A DNA stretch of 64,000 nt from Cololabis saira. Taxonomy: Eukaryota > Chordata > Actinopteri > Beloniformes > Belonidae. Each line of letters opens with the position of its first letter. The first letter of the stretch is position 1. Positions 44,618-56,578 of this stretch are shown here, piece after piece. A program made the position numbers and the translations under genes. The notes below the pieces were generated by a model that was not told the DNA's origin, did no database searches, and saw only the letters and a program-made list of their open reading frames with translations. Location of the stretch: assembly GCF_033807715.1 (NCBI RefSeq), contig NC_084590.1, positions 5,783,827-5,847,826 on the forward strand, read 5' to 3'.

Positions 44618-44631
44618 TGCCCCCCCCGTCC
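44618..44631 (-). CDS. DH segment (DH1, 5'-most)
   Basis: Core sense ATGGACGGGGGGGG. Flanks: GGTTTTTGT (44590-44598), 12-nt spacer, CATTGTG (44611-44617); then CACCATG (44632-44638), 13-nt spacer, ACAAAAACC (44652-44660). Both nonamers are consensus, the heptamers are imperfect, and one spacer is a base long. Confidence 0.8.
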
Positions 44632-44819
44632 ATCACCATGAAAAACTCCAGTACAAAAACCAAACGCACTGTTGCACGCTGGATATAAACCGTCTTCAGG
44701 TAAGAAAAACATGATTTCAATGGGTTGTCTCTCAGGAAATTAGCACATAATTTATTACAAATAAATGTAACACTTAATATAATAATAGTTTGAATGATTT
44801 CTTTTTCATCTGCCATATG

Positions 44820-45590
44820 TTACTAACATTATTATTGTAGTTGTTGTTATTGTTCAGGCATAATAATAATGATAAACCTTCAAGAAAGGCTCAAACTGTG
44901 TGTATAATGGGATAGATTGGGAATCAGAATTTTCTTTGAATTGTTACAGTTGCAGAATTTTACGGATTACTTTGTTGGATTTTCAGGATATTTTAAATCT
45001 CGATCAGAGAAGAGCCGTATCGGCAGGATGAGGAGAATTATTACTTCTTTAGTTTAAATCACTGTGAAAGTTTGTTTTATGTCAGTTATGAAATTAACGG
45101 AGATAATATAAATGATATAAAAATCCTGCTCAATTTACCAATTTACTCTTTTTTTTTTTTTTATAAAATTTTATTTTTAAATACATTTATGAAATGCTCT
45201 CAATAGAGATTTTAGGGCATTATTATGTCAAAACTAATACATGTGAATTTACTTGCATTTAGTGTGTGATCCAGGTCAGATTTGTTTTTTTTCCTCCCAT
45301 GTTGATTATTTTAACAATTTACATTATTTAAAAAAGAGAAAGATTTTGCAGAAATTATTATCAAAGACATTGTAATAATGTAATAAATACATAACTGTAC
45401 TGAGAGGAAAACCTTTTGAAAATGTTGATAGAAAACAAACCAGGCAATATTTTGTAATTTACGAAACTTGACAAACTTTTCAGAATAATTAGCCAGAAAT
45501 AATTATAACTAATTTGTTCAGAGTTTTCCAGTTTTTTATGATCTACTGTAAATGTGACATCAGAAAGCATGTGCATATCGAAGTGTGGAG
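44820..45590. other. Spacer between DH and VH clusters
   Basis: AT-rich with no Ig exon or other gene recognised. In many teleosts IgT D-J-C exons occupy this side of the mu D-J block; none is seen. Confidence 0.4.
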
Positions 45591-46255
45591 TGACTCCGTG
45601 GAAAAGTTTGGAAAAGGAAATGAAACAGTACTAACATTAATCTGTTTAAAAAGAGATACAAAAAATTATTCATAAACAGGTATATGGAAGAGGAAATGGG
45701 TTAACGAGGAGTGTGATAAACAAATAAAATAGTGAAAAATGGTATATTATACTTGCTTAAGATATGTTTAGATATTTATGTGGATATTTATGTCATATGT
45801 TGAGAGGGATGGTTATGGTTACCGGTATGTAATGTATGTTGTATATTTTTTGTGTATGTGGCATATGTGTATTTGTAGGGATGTTTATGTAGTTTGTGTA
45901 GTATATATTTGTATAGATTTATGTAGTGTTTGTATTTTCTATATATTGATGTATTGTTTATGTGATGTTTGTATTTTCTATGTACTTGTATGGATAGTTG
46001 TGTAGTGGTGGGCATGTTTACATGGTATTTATATAGACTATATTTATATGGATATTGTGTAGATATAATAATAGCAATAATGTAAATTCATAGTTATAAA
46101 GGGGTAGGAACTAGGAAAAAGTGTATACTTCTTCCTACTTGCGGGTGGAAACTAGCAATTCTGCTAAACCCGGTGTATTTACACTGCTTAAAATGTAGTG
46201 TTCATGAATATGCATTGTCCCGTCTAAATAAACTTTGAAACTTAAACTTACTCCT
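45590..46255 (+). mobile_element. LINE 3' terminal fragment
   Basis: The start (GTGGAGTGACTCCGTGGAAA and following) aligns in order with the tail of the LINE at 13320-13440, but here a longer 3' UTR survives (GTGGAAACTAGCAATTCTGC, then an AATAAACTTTGAAAC end). No enzyme domain is present. Confidence 0.6.
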
Positions 46256-46319
46256 TATTCAAACCTATGTGCATATGAAGATGTTACTGTTTATTTTAAT
46301 TTTTTTACATACATGTTAG

Positions 46320-46338
46320 AAATAAATAAATAAATTAA

Positions 46339-46369
<31 letters not shown>

Positions 46370-46475
46370 ATTAATTAATTGATTCATTCATTCATTCATT
46401 CATTCATTCATTCATTCATTCATTCATTCATTCATTCATTCATTCATTCAGTCATTCAGTCATTCATTCATTCAA
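46320..46475. repeat. (AAAT)n and (ATTC)n microsatellites
   Basis: An AAAT run (46320-46375) passes directly into an ATTC run (46384-46475). Confidence 0.95.
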
Positions 46476-46629
46476 ACTGTCACGACAAAAACTAGACTTT
46501 GCTGCCCTCTATGGGTAAAAAGGTGAATCTACAAAACATTGTTAAATAAAGCGTTGAGCTTGTTTTTATTCAACAATATTCTACAATGTTTCTGTGAGCT
46601 TTCAGTACCTCTGTACATCTTTAATCATC

Positions 46630-46960
46630 CATCCATTCATTTTCTATAACTGCTTTATCTTTGCAGGGTGACGGGGGTCTGCTGGAGTTTATCCCAGCTC
46701 ATTACGGGCGAGAGGCAGGGGTTTCATCCTGGACAGTCTATTGCAGGGCCACATATACAGACAGACAACCAGGCACACTCACGCTCACACCTACGGGCAA
46801 TTTAGAATCATCGATTAACCTAATACACATGTTTTTGGACTGTGGGAGGAAGCCGGAGCAACCGGAGGGAACCCACACCAACACGGGGAGAACATGCAAA
46901 CTCCACACAGAAAGACTCCCGCCGGGCTTGGGAGTCGAACTAGGAACCATCTTTAATCAT
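46630..46960 (+). mobile_element. Common fish interspersed repeat
   Basis: Contains the phrases TTTTTGGACTGTGGGAGGAA, GGAGAACATGCAAACTCCAC and ACACCTACGGGCAATTTAGA, which I recognise as a very abundant dispersed repeat of fish genomes. The class was not assigned. A short open frame here is fortuitous. Confidence 0.65.
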
Positions 46961-46969
46961 GTGTTATAA

Positions 46970-47810
46970 TATTTAGGGCCCGAGCACCAGCAAGTCTTGT
47001 GCAAAGCCCGATTGAAATCGCAGCGATTATTAGGGCCCGAGCACCGTAGTCCTAAAAATTTTCCTTTTTTTTTCCTTTTCCTAATTTTTCCGACGAAATG
47101 AGGGGCCTTTTTGCCCCCCCCTAAACGTGCCCCAAAAGTCACCAAATTTGGCCTGGCAAAAAATTTGATATTTAATGGTTTGCATTAATGGGCGTGGCAA
47201 AATGGCTCAACAGCGCCCCCTAGAAAACTTTGTGCCTCACAATACGGTTTGACGTACATGCACGAAAATCAGTACACAGCTGTATCATGTCGCAACGTAA
47301 AGAAAAGTCTCTTGGCGCCATGGCCCAAACCGAACAGGAAGTCAGCCATTTTGACTTAATCATGTAATTTTGGCGCAATTTATGCCATTCCTTCGGCCGT
47401 TAATACGGTCCGAACCGTAACGTGCACCCAGGTGTGTTATACATCAAAATGTGCATCTCCATCCTGCGACAACGCGCATTACTTTTCTCAGTCAAAAGCG
47501 TTACCGTGGCGACGCTAGACGCCAAAAAGCGCGCCCACCCTTCATCTGATTGGTCCGTATTTGATAGTTCCTACTTTCTGTCATAACTTTTTAATGGTTT
47601 GACATAAAGACTCGTGGGTGGTGTCATCTGATTCGGTATTGAGTCCTTGACCATAATTGGTGCAAATTGGCTCCGCCCCTTTTTTCTGATTTGTCGATAT
47701 TTGATAGTTCCTTTTTTCTGACGTAACTTTTGAATGGTTTTACATAAAGACACGTAGGCTGTGTTCATGAGTGCGAGGGCCCGTTCATCACTGCTTGCAG
47801 CTTTAATTTT
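46970..47810. mobile_element. Unclassified dispersed repeat (AGGGCCCGAGCAC type)
   Basis: Starts with TTAGGGCCCGAGCACC (twice, 46973 and about 47031) and ends GAGGGCCCGTTCATCACTGC. Internal TACATCAAAATGTGC and ATTACTTTTCTCAGTCAAAA also occur at 31330-31390, so the family is dispersed in this window. No protein is recognised. Confidence 0.5.
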
Positions 47811-48059
47811 TATTATTTCTTCTTCCTCATAGGTAAGTTTAGATTAATTTAAAGCTGTGTCTTCAAATTAGTCAGGCAGAAATGAAAAAAAGGAAATCTT
47901 GTTCAATTAAATGTGATGCAATATAGAAATTTGGCTTGGCTACTTGGTTAAAAAAAGAGAGGGAGGAAAAAAAATGAATCTAAGGATATTCAAACCATCA
48001 ACATGGTATTAAAGAAATTGTGAAGTCCTCAACGATAATGGGAAAACCAAAGAGGAAGT

Positions 48060-48541
48060 AGTTTTTGTTTGAGTCTCCTGCTTTTGTCTGTCACTGTGTG
48101 TCTGGCACAGTAATACACTGCTGTGTCCTCAGTCCTCAGACTGTTCATCTGGAGATAAACTTTACTGCTGGAGTCATCTCTGGAGATGGTGAATCGATCC
48201 TTCACGGACTGAGAGTAAAAGAAATGAGAACTTCCGGTGTGTACAAAAGCAATCCACTCCAGTCCTTTTCCAGGAGCCTGTCTGATCCAGTTCATGGGAA
48301 AACTGCTGAGTGTGAATCCAGAGGCTGTACAGGTCAGTCTGTGGGAGTCTCCAGGTCTTTTAACCACCGGTTCAGATTCTATCAGAGTCTGACCATCAAC
48401 ACCTGTCAAGATTAAAAAATAAATACATGTCATTCATGACTTTGATACAACAAATGAAACATTTTGACATCAACATCACTGACAGTCTTCACCTGCCCAG
48501 CAGAGAGTTACAAGCAGCAGTCCTGTCCTGTAATCCATCAT
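48060..48541 (-). CDS. VH gene, apparently functional (48.1 kb)
   Basis: Leader exon 48493-48541 (ATG, hydrophobic [12 protein letters not shown], donor GCAG/GTGAAG) and V exon 48099-48402. The V exon has [37 protein letters not shown] and the [10 protein letters not shown] end, all intact. The RSS is CACAGTG (48092-48098), a 23-nt spacer and ACAAAAACT (48060-48068). An octamer variant ATGTAAAT lies upstream at 48611-48618. It is the VH nearest the D segments and is outside the tandem two-VH units. Confidence 0.94.
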
Positions 48542-48544
48542 GTT

Positions 48545-49560
48545 AAACTGTAGCTTCACTGTTATCTGTCGTTCTCTTTACAGTCACTTAAGTAGAGGAA
48601 GACGTCTGAGATTTACATCGACTCCTCCTCACATCAAGGATGACGCTTTATCAGACTTGAACTGTTATGGAAATGAATTCATTTTAATGTGCTATGAAAA
48701 TCACCATTGGTGCAAAGAGGAAACTAGTTTTCTTACATCTTACATCTAAGTTATTCATATTTCAATCAGGTAAAAACATAAAGTTAATTTGGATGAAACT
48801 TCATTGTTAGTGATCCTTCTACATGGAGGAACAGAGAGTTAGAGAAACTAAAAGGACCTGATCCAATTACAGCATTTGATGGCTGAGAATTAAAATAGTT
48901 TTACATTTTAATGAATTGCATTACAATAAAGCTGAACAGATATTTCACAGTGTTGCAGCCACACGATTTTGAGTCTGTTCTTTAAAGTTTTATATAATCA
49001 ACAGTTTTCTTCCAGTCTGGGAGAAATGGATGAAGATACAATATTTCTGAGTGACAATTTGTGGTCAGCCGACAAAACTCACTGCAGAGTAAATCCTCTT
49101 TAGAGTAATTATTGAAATATGTTGGTGTTTTACATAAGATGAAGTGAAATTGTGAGGATGTTGAGAAATTATAACTTTGCTGTTTTTATCTGGATGTCGA
49201 GTGACTGAGAAGACTTCTGCATCAGATATTAATGAACATTAACCATCATTTCTAAAAGATTAAATAAAGTTGTGATGTTATTCAGAAAGAAAACAAAATG
49301 GATTTAATAAGGACAAACATTTTCTTTGGGATGGGTTTAAAGAAGGACATTTTTTGTTCCATGTGATCCAGAAGTGAGATGCAGTCGGAGAAGATTTTAA
49401 CAGAGTAAATGTTAAAAATGTTGACGAATATTTGAAAAAAACCCAACTCCAATGAGGTCTCAGTTAAACAAGATTGAACAGTTTCGTCTCCTCAGAACAG
49501 AATAAAGACGTCTACTGCTCAGTTCAACAGCATGTGATCATCAGAGGTGTGAGGGCTCCT
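48545..49560. other. Inter-VH spacer
   Basis: Apart from the promoter of the 48.1-kb VH no gene was found. From about 49232 the sequence is the start of a duplicated unit that recurs at 53367. Confidence 0.5.
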
Positions 49561-49591
49561 CCTCTGGTGGATTCATGTGTTCAGTCTCTGA

Positions 49592-49933
49592 GGTTTTTGT
49601 TCAGGTCTGCTGATTGTTTGTGTCACTGTGACTCTCTGGCACAATAATAAACCGCAGAGTCTTCAGTCTTCAGACTGTTCATCTGCAGATACACCTGCTG
49701 TCTGCTGTTGTCTCTGGAGACGGTGAACCGGCCTTTGACTGACTGGGAGTAATAGATGCCGCCACTGCCACTAGTGATATAAGCAATCCATTCCAGTCCT
49801 TTTCCAGCAGCCTGTCTGATCCAAGCGTTATCAGGATTACTACTAAACCCTGAGTATGTACAAGTCAGTCTGTGGGAATCTCCAGGTCTTTTTACTGCTG
49901 CCTCAGACTCAGTCAGTGTTTGACCGTCAGTAC
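49592..49933 (-). pseudogene. VH with intact V exon and RSS but no leader (49.6 kb)
   Basis: V exon 49631-49933 is open throughout: [44 protein letters not shown] and [12 protein letters not shown]. The RSS is consensus: CACAGTG (49624-49630), 23-nt spacer, ACAAAAACC (49592-49600). Against its sister at 53.8 kb, about 45 bp are deleted near 50000, removing most of the leader exon and its splice donor and leaving only ATGATCAGATCTGGTCA. It could rearrange but should not make a secretable chain. The promoter octamer variant (50113-50120) survives. Confidence 0.85.
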
Positions 49934-50719
49934 CTGCAGAAATATAATCACACCATTAATAGAGTCACATTGACTTTATCTACATTGTTTTTGACCAGAT
50001 CTGATCATTTTAACTCTTTTTGTTGTTGCTGTTGTTCTTTCTGCAGTTGTTTATCAGACTGAGTCACTGACTTCTGCTCCGAGACACTTAAGAACAAAAT
50101 CAACATATCAGTTTTTGCATCTACTCCTCCCCCTTAAAAAAGAAGAAGGCATGATTTAAATACTTCTGCATCATTCAATATAAACATAGTGAAGCTTTGC
50201 AAATTAGTCAGATGTGTTCTAAATAAGTAAAAACTTTTAATAAGAAAACATACGAAAATATAGGATTTACAAGGACAGGCGGCCCAAAACAAACAAAACA
50301 AGAAAATGTTTGTATCCGACCCAAAATGTTCCATTTCCCTACATTTACCTGGTAATATATCTGAACAGATGATTTAAAATCAGATACATTTTGCAGGAGA
50401 GGTGAAGCATTTTATTAGTTTTGTGTAGCTACATGGTGTAGCTCTACTATACTGTTGGAAGGGTCCTGCTGCACACAATCAGACACAATCAAGGAAAGTA
50501 TTTATTTTATTTGACTGAAGCCAATCGATGAATCTGTCATAGTTGCAGCCAAACTAAACAAAGAAATACATGCAATTATACTATACAGATTCTTATTGTT
50601 TCTTATTGATGAGGACTCTTGTTGGTTGGCCATAGGCTTTTATAAGTGCTATATAAATAAAGCTGACTTTGACAAAGTGTAGTTGTTACATTGTTCAATG
50701 GCTCCATGAGGAAGATACA

Positions 50720-51197
50720 GGTTTTTGTAAGGTAGATGAAATGACTCCAGTCACTGTGGGTCACGAGCACAATATTAAACAGCAGAGTCTTCAGTCTTCA
50801 GACTGTTCATCTGCAGAAACAGCTGCTGTCTGTTATTGTCTCTGGAGACGGTGAACCGGCCTTGAAATGACTGGGAGTAATAGATGCTGCCACTGCCAGT
50901 ACTGATATAAGCAATCCACTCCAGTCCTTTTCCAGGAGCTTGTCTGACCCAGGCCATCCCATAGCTGCTGAAAGTGAATCCAGAGGCTGTACAGGTCAGT
51001 CTGTGGGATTCTCCAGGTCTTTTAACCACTGATTCAGACTCTGTTAATGTCTGACCATCAGCACCTGTCAATGGAAAAGAAAGTATTCATAAAATATACT
51101 TTAACAACTTTATAAATACAGATTCAACTCAGGGTCAGTTAACATTTTCACCTGTCCAGCAGATAGTTAAAAGCAGCAGTCCTGTCCTGAATCCCAT
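50720..51197 (-). pseudogene. VH with a stop in the YYC motif (50.8 kb)
   Basis: Leader exon 51152-51197 and V exon 50759-51064 (acceptor TGACAG) are otherwise normal, with [18 protein letters not shown] and [12 protein letters not shown]. The first Tyr codon of YYC reads TAA (50775-50777) where the 60.5-kb sister has TAT. The RSS is intact: CACAGTG (50752-50758), 23-nt spacer, ACAAAAACC (50720-50728). The stop is 10 codons or fewer from the V end and within the reach of junctional trimming only if much coding sequence is lost. Confidence 0.92.
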
Positions 51198-52379
51198 CGT
51201 GTCAACTGTGTTCTCACTTTTCTCTGTTGTTCACTTTACAGTCAGATAAATAGAGACTGGAGATCTCTATTTTGCATTGACTCCTCCTCAAAAATCAAAC
51301 CGGTCCAGACTGAATCAGTGATGCTCCAGCATCTGATTTACGACCACACGGATTCATGAGTTGATATAAAACCTAAGGGGAAACTAAGGAGGCAACTCTT
51401 CCCTGAGTTTATATGTAAAACCTGAATTCTGGTCTAGTTCTGTTCAGAATCTTGTTTACACCTGTAGATGTTGATGAAGAAATGTCTTGAAAACAGAGTA
51501 AAAAATATGCATTTTTTAAAAGTAAAAATCATTGCTGAAAAATTGTGATTCATCCTCCACCTTTCGATTTACTTTACAGATTTAAAAAATGTGATGTTTC
51601 ATGTTTCAAAGATCATCAATAAAACAACCTGCTGTTTCTGACTTGTGAGTTTGATAACAACTCTGTAACTTCCCTCTAGAGGTCAAAAAGGGAACTGCAA
51701 TCAGTGTTGGACTCAAAGTTTTGTAAAAAAAAGTCCTAAAATAAGAAACTTTGTTGGTGTTCTCCACATGTATTTCATCTCTTTGAGTTTTAGAGAGTTT
51801 GTTTTTCATGTGGAGTTGTTTAAGAGGAGCAGATACAACCTCAAATGTGTTTTCTGTCAGTTTACTTGCTCTTGAACTCATGAGCATCAGCTCCTTCAGG
51901 CTTTTGTGTTTATCTCATTTTAGTTCCTGCGGCTGTGGTGGCCTGGTGGTTTGTATGGTTCCCTCCCACTCAGAAGGTTCTTGGTTTGACTCTTGGCTGA
52001 GGTTTTTGCTTCTTTCAGGGTTACATCATGTCAGACATCTGATGTAAAGCATCCACCTCTGCTGTGGCAGTCCCTTCAAAAACATGACTTTCTATCTTGT
52101 TTCTGCTGAAATGAACCAACACAGACTCAGAAACTGCTGTCTTCCGTCTGACTGTGGGATTAATTACCAACAGTGCTGCAATAAGAAAAGCAGATCCTCA
52201 ATATCTTTCACTCTTGTATTGTAATCTGGAAAAATCATATTGTATCAAATTAAAGACGTGTCAACTGTCAGGTTGTTTGTTGTTTTTTATTACTTTATCC
52301 ATGAAATATACATATACATATACATATACAATAAAAATAATGATAATAATAATAATATAATGATAATATTAATAACCAT

Positions 52380-53360
52380 CTTTATATAACATAATGTTAA
52401 TAAATTATTACATTTTGTTGTCCTGCCAATGGAGGCTCAAATCCTCCATGGCAGGACCCTTCCATACCGCATTCTCACCGACACAGACGCACACTCACGC
52501 ACCGTTTCCCCCTCCCCGGGGGGGTCCAGCACCGCCAGAAGCCACCCCAGGCTGCACGGCGAGCCCCGCCAGGCCCGGGTATCCCGACCCACCTATCCCA
52601 GGCCGGCGAGGGAACGCGGGTGATGTGAGACCCCCTCCCGCCCCTGGTGTTGAGTGCATGTGATTAATGCCATAAAAACAGGGAGGGGGAGGACAAGGTA
52701 TCAATTTGACACCGACCCCCCCGCCTCCCGAACTAAGTGTCCTTGTCAAATGTATTTATTAAATGTTGAATGTGCAGTGTCTACAGTGCTGTTAAAACCG
52801 TGAGGCGAGGAGTGCCGGTCCACGCGGGACAATGCCCCCCACGACCCGGACCCCCCGCCCTTCGCCTATGTGCGTATGAATCGTGTAGGGGGGGAAGGAA
52901 GGGGAGCGGAGGCCGAAGCCAGGAGGCAGGACCAGCAGAGCCGGCCCTGGAAGGACGCCCACGCTCCCCCACCGGCCATCCAGTAGACGGGGGCCGGCCC
53001 TCCGAGCCGGGCCAGGGCCCCACCGTACCTCCACGGGCGCCTCCAGCGCCGCCGGAGCCCCCAGACGGAGGGGGAAACGGTCCAACATCCCCCCATTCAT
53101 ACTGACAACATAAGACATGGACACCTGGGAATAGTCCCACCCCGCCGCCGCGCCCGCCCGCGCACCCCCCGGTCAGGGGAGGCCCGATCCCCGGACCCAG
53201 CCCCCGCCCAGCGACGGAGGACCAAGGCAACAATGCCCCCCCAGCGCAGACAGCCACCCCCCACCCAGGCAGGGCCGGGCCCTTCGAGCGGGACCCCAAC
53301 GCCCACGTCCCAGCCCCCCCCAGGAAAACCGGAGACGCCCTAGCCACAGCCCCCGCTGTC
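52380..53360. other. GC-rich insert between VH units
   Basis: About 0.9 kb of very GC-rich sequence, with CCCCCGCC and GGGCC runs, is out of character with the AT-rich surroundings. It starts at a short hairpin (ATGGAGGCTCAAATCCTCCAT at the left edge) and ends abruptly where unit B begins. Frames on both strands look fortuitous. A mobile-element origin is likely but the family is not recognised. Confidence 0.4.
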
Positions 53361-53725
53361 ATTTCATCATTTCTAAAAGAATAAATAAATTTGTGATGTT
53401 ATTCAGAAAGAAAACAAAATGGATTTAATAAGGACAAACATTTTCTTTGGAATGGGTTTAAATAAGGACATTTTTTGTTCCATGTGATCCAGAAGTGAGA
53501 TGCAGTCGGAGAAGATTTTAACAAAGTAGACTGTTGTTAAAACTGTTCAAAATGTTGACAAATATTTGAAAAAAACCCAACTCCAATGAGGTCTCAGATA
53601 AACAAGATTGAACAGTTTCGTCTCCTCAGAACAGAATAAAGACGTCTACTGCTCAGTTCAACAGCATGTGATCATCAGAGGCGTGAGGGCTCCTCCTCTG
53701 GTGGATTCATGTGTTCAGTCTCTGA

Positions 53726-54187
53726 GGTTTTTGTTCAGGTCTGCTGATTGTTTGTGTCACTGTGACTCTCTGGCACAATAATAAACCGCAGAGTCTTCAG
53801 TCTTCAGACTATTCATCTGCAGATACACCTGCTGTCTGCTGTTGTCTCTGGAGACGGTGAACCGGCCTTTGACTGACTGGGAGTAATAGATTGTGCCACT
53901 GCCACTACTGATATAAGCAATCCATTCCAGTCCTTTTCCAGCAGCCTGTCTGATCCAAGCGTTACTAGGATTACTACTAAACCCTGAGTATGTACAAGTC
54001 AGTCTGTGGGATTCTCCAGGTCTTTTTACTGCTGGTTCAGACTCAGTCAGTGTTTGACCGTCAGTACCTGCAGAAATATAATCACACCATTAATAGAGTC
54101 ACATTGACTTTGTATACATTGTTTTTTTAACTACTTACCAGCCAATGCACAAAAAAGAAAAATGACAAAATGACCAGTTCTGATCAT
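53726..54187 (-). CDS. VH gene, apparently functional (53.8 kb)
   Basis: Leader exon 54139-54187 ([16 protein letters not shown], donor GCTG/GTAAGT) and V exon 53765-54067 (acceptor CTGCAG). The frame is open through [44 protein letters not shown] and [19 protein letters not shown] (53758-53764), 23-nt spacer, ACAAAAACC (53726-53734). The octamer variant ATGCAAAA lies at 54292-54299. The Ala-for-Pro change in the RQAPGKG loop is shared by all VH of this type here. Confidence 0.93.
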
Positions 54188-55059
54188 TTTAACTCTTTTT
54201 GTTGTTGCTGTTGTTCCTTCTGCAGTTGTTTATCAGACTGAGTCACTGACTTCTGCTCCGAGACACTTAAGAACAAAGTCAAGATATCAGTTTTTGCATC
54301 TACTCCTCCCCCTTAAAAAAGAAGAAGGCATGATTTAAATACTTCTGCATCATTCAATATAAACATGATTTATATTTTAGTGAAGCTTTGCAAATAAGTC
54401 AGATGTGTTCTAAATAAGTAAAAACTTTTAATAAAAAAACATACGAAAATAAAGGATTTAAAAGGATAGGTGGCCCAAAACAAACAAAACAAGAAAACGG
54501 TTGTATTTGACCCAAAATGTTCAATTTCCTGAAATTTACCTGGTAATATCTCTGAACAGATTATTTAAAATCAGATAAATCAGAATAAAATGACCTAAAA
54601 GTACAGCGGCACATTGGACAAACAGTTGTGAATTTTGGTTGAAAGGAAAAGTAGATGATATTGTAAGTATTATGAACGTTTGGAGTATTTAGGACATTTT
54701 GCAGGAGAGGTGAATCAGTTTATTAGTTTTGTGTAGCTACATGGTGTAGCTCTACTATACTGTTGGAAGGGTCCTGCTGCACACAATCAGACACAATCAA
54801 GGAAAGTATTTATTTTATTTGACTGAAGCCAATCGATGAATCTGTCATAGTTGCAGCCAAACTAAACAAAGAAATACATGCAATTATACTATACAGATTC
54901 TTATTGTTTCTTACTGATGATGACTCTTGTTGGTTGGCCATAGGCTTTTATAAGTGCTATATAAATAAAGCTGACTTTGACAAAGTGTAGTTGTTACATT
55001 ATCAAGTCCAACCAAAGTCAAATGAGTGCAAACACAAAGGACTACAAACAACTGCAAAA

Positions 55060-55150
55060 GGACTACAACAAACCGGAAGAGGAACTACAAAAACCGGAAG
55101 AGGAACTACGGAAACCGGAAGTGGAACTACGGAAACCGGGAGTGGAACTA
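55060..55150. repeat. 18-bp minisatellite
   Basis: About five units of GGAAGAGGAACTACRRAAACC. The in-frame period gives short open frames with no likely meaning. Confidence 0.85.
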
Positions 55151-55167
55151 TTGCCCAGTTGCCCAAT

Positions 55168-55490
55168 ACATCTATCATTACCGGTCTGAAGGACTCATGA
55201 GCGCGCAGCGCTTGTCCAGAGTGCGCAGCGCTCGTTCACATTGCCCCGGGGCATGATGGGAGGCCCCAGAGCATCATGGGAGGTGACTCAACTGCGCATG
55301 CTCTATGGGCCCGTGTACCAGGAAGTAAACCAGGAAGTCAGAAATTTTTTCGGCGGATGCGCTGGGTGAGCAAACTCCATTGAAATGAATGGGCGGCCAT
55401 TTTCGATACTTTATCCAGTTATATAATAGATCCATGCTCTGGACAAGCGCTGCGCGCTCATGAGTCCTTCAGACCGGTAATGATAGATGT
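55168..55490. mobile_element. MITE with perfect 54-bp terminal inverted repeats
   Basis: The arm at 55168-55221 is the exact reverse complement of 55437-55490 (outer ends ACATCTATCATTACCGGTCT). The interior (from about 55212) is repeated almost exactly at 56779-57001, so two related elements lie 1.5 kb apart. Confidence 0.9.
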
Positions 55491-55614
55491 ACACAATGAA
55501 ATTAGGGATTTATAGGGCAAATCAACCGATGCTGTTCTCAAAGTCATGGTTATAGACTATACATGGTTCATTTGTGTGTTTTTTTTAATTAAAGATAAAA
55601 CGAGTCATTTTTAT

Positions 55615-55975
55615 TTAAAGGGATTGTGACATGAAAAACACATTTTTCTTGATTTTTTGTGTTTTGTTGGGTGTCTTGACATCAATTACACCCAAAAAAC
55701 AACAAACTTTTAACATTCAGTGTATTGTGTGCTTTCTGGGATTTTCCGCATAACTATGCAAAAACGGCGCGTGTGGTTTGGTGGCGGATCGTTACGTAAC
55801 GATCCGCTAAATCACCGCCCCCTCCACCCAGCTCCCTGTCTCCTCTCCTCTCCAGCGCACCATAAAGGCTGATTTATGGTTCCGCGTTACACCGACGCAG
55901 AGCCTACGGCGTAGGGTACGCGGCGACGCGCACCATACGCTGAACCCTACGGCGCAGGTATGGCGTTATATTTAT
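55615..55975. mobile_element. Truncated piggyBac-like relative
   Basis: Begins at TTAA followed by AGGGATTGTGACATGAAAA and is collinear with 39722-40080, including the nested TTTATGGTTCCGCGTTAC palindrome arm. The right half is missing. Confidence 0.75.
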
Positions 55976-56269
55976 GTCATTAAAGGAGCGAGCGATAACA
56001 CATGTGCACGCGCGCATATTTCTTTGCGCGAGTGAATTATTTTGTGTCACGCGCGCGGATTTCAATAGCCGCGCGCACTTGTTTGATGTTCGCGCACATA
56101 TTCAGCAACCGAGTGGAGCAGAGGAAGGTGCAAGCGAGTAAAAAACGCTGCTTTGCGCGCGCTGGATTGCTGCTCTCCCTCTCTCTCCCCCTGTGCTCTC
56201 GCAGATGGAGTTTTGCTCGCTCGAAGCAAAGAGTTTTGACAGTTTGGGGGCGGAGACCAAGGATGACCC

Positions 56270-56540
<271 letters not shown>

Positions 56541-56578
56541 TTATAAAACATTTTTGACGGATATAAAGTCCATGACTT

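Larger units (their letters stand above)
49232..52361. repeat. Tandem two-VH unit, copy A
   Basis: Contains one [15 protein letters not shown] VH, a roughly 600-bp spacer, one [15 protein letters not shown] VH and a roughly 1.1-kb tail. The tail includes an old SINE-like stretch (about 51926-52010, CAGAAGGTTCTTGGTTTGAC) also present in copies B and C. Copies B (53367-59170) and C (59204-62830) share this order. Confidence 0.85.

Noticed and set aside
52781..53362. A 193-codon minus-strand frame rich in Gly, Pro and Ala
   Set aside because: GC-rich DNA lacks stops in several frames at once here. Overlapping frames on both strands and no recognisable domain argue against a gene.
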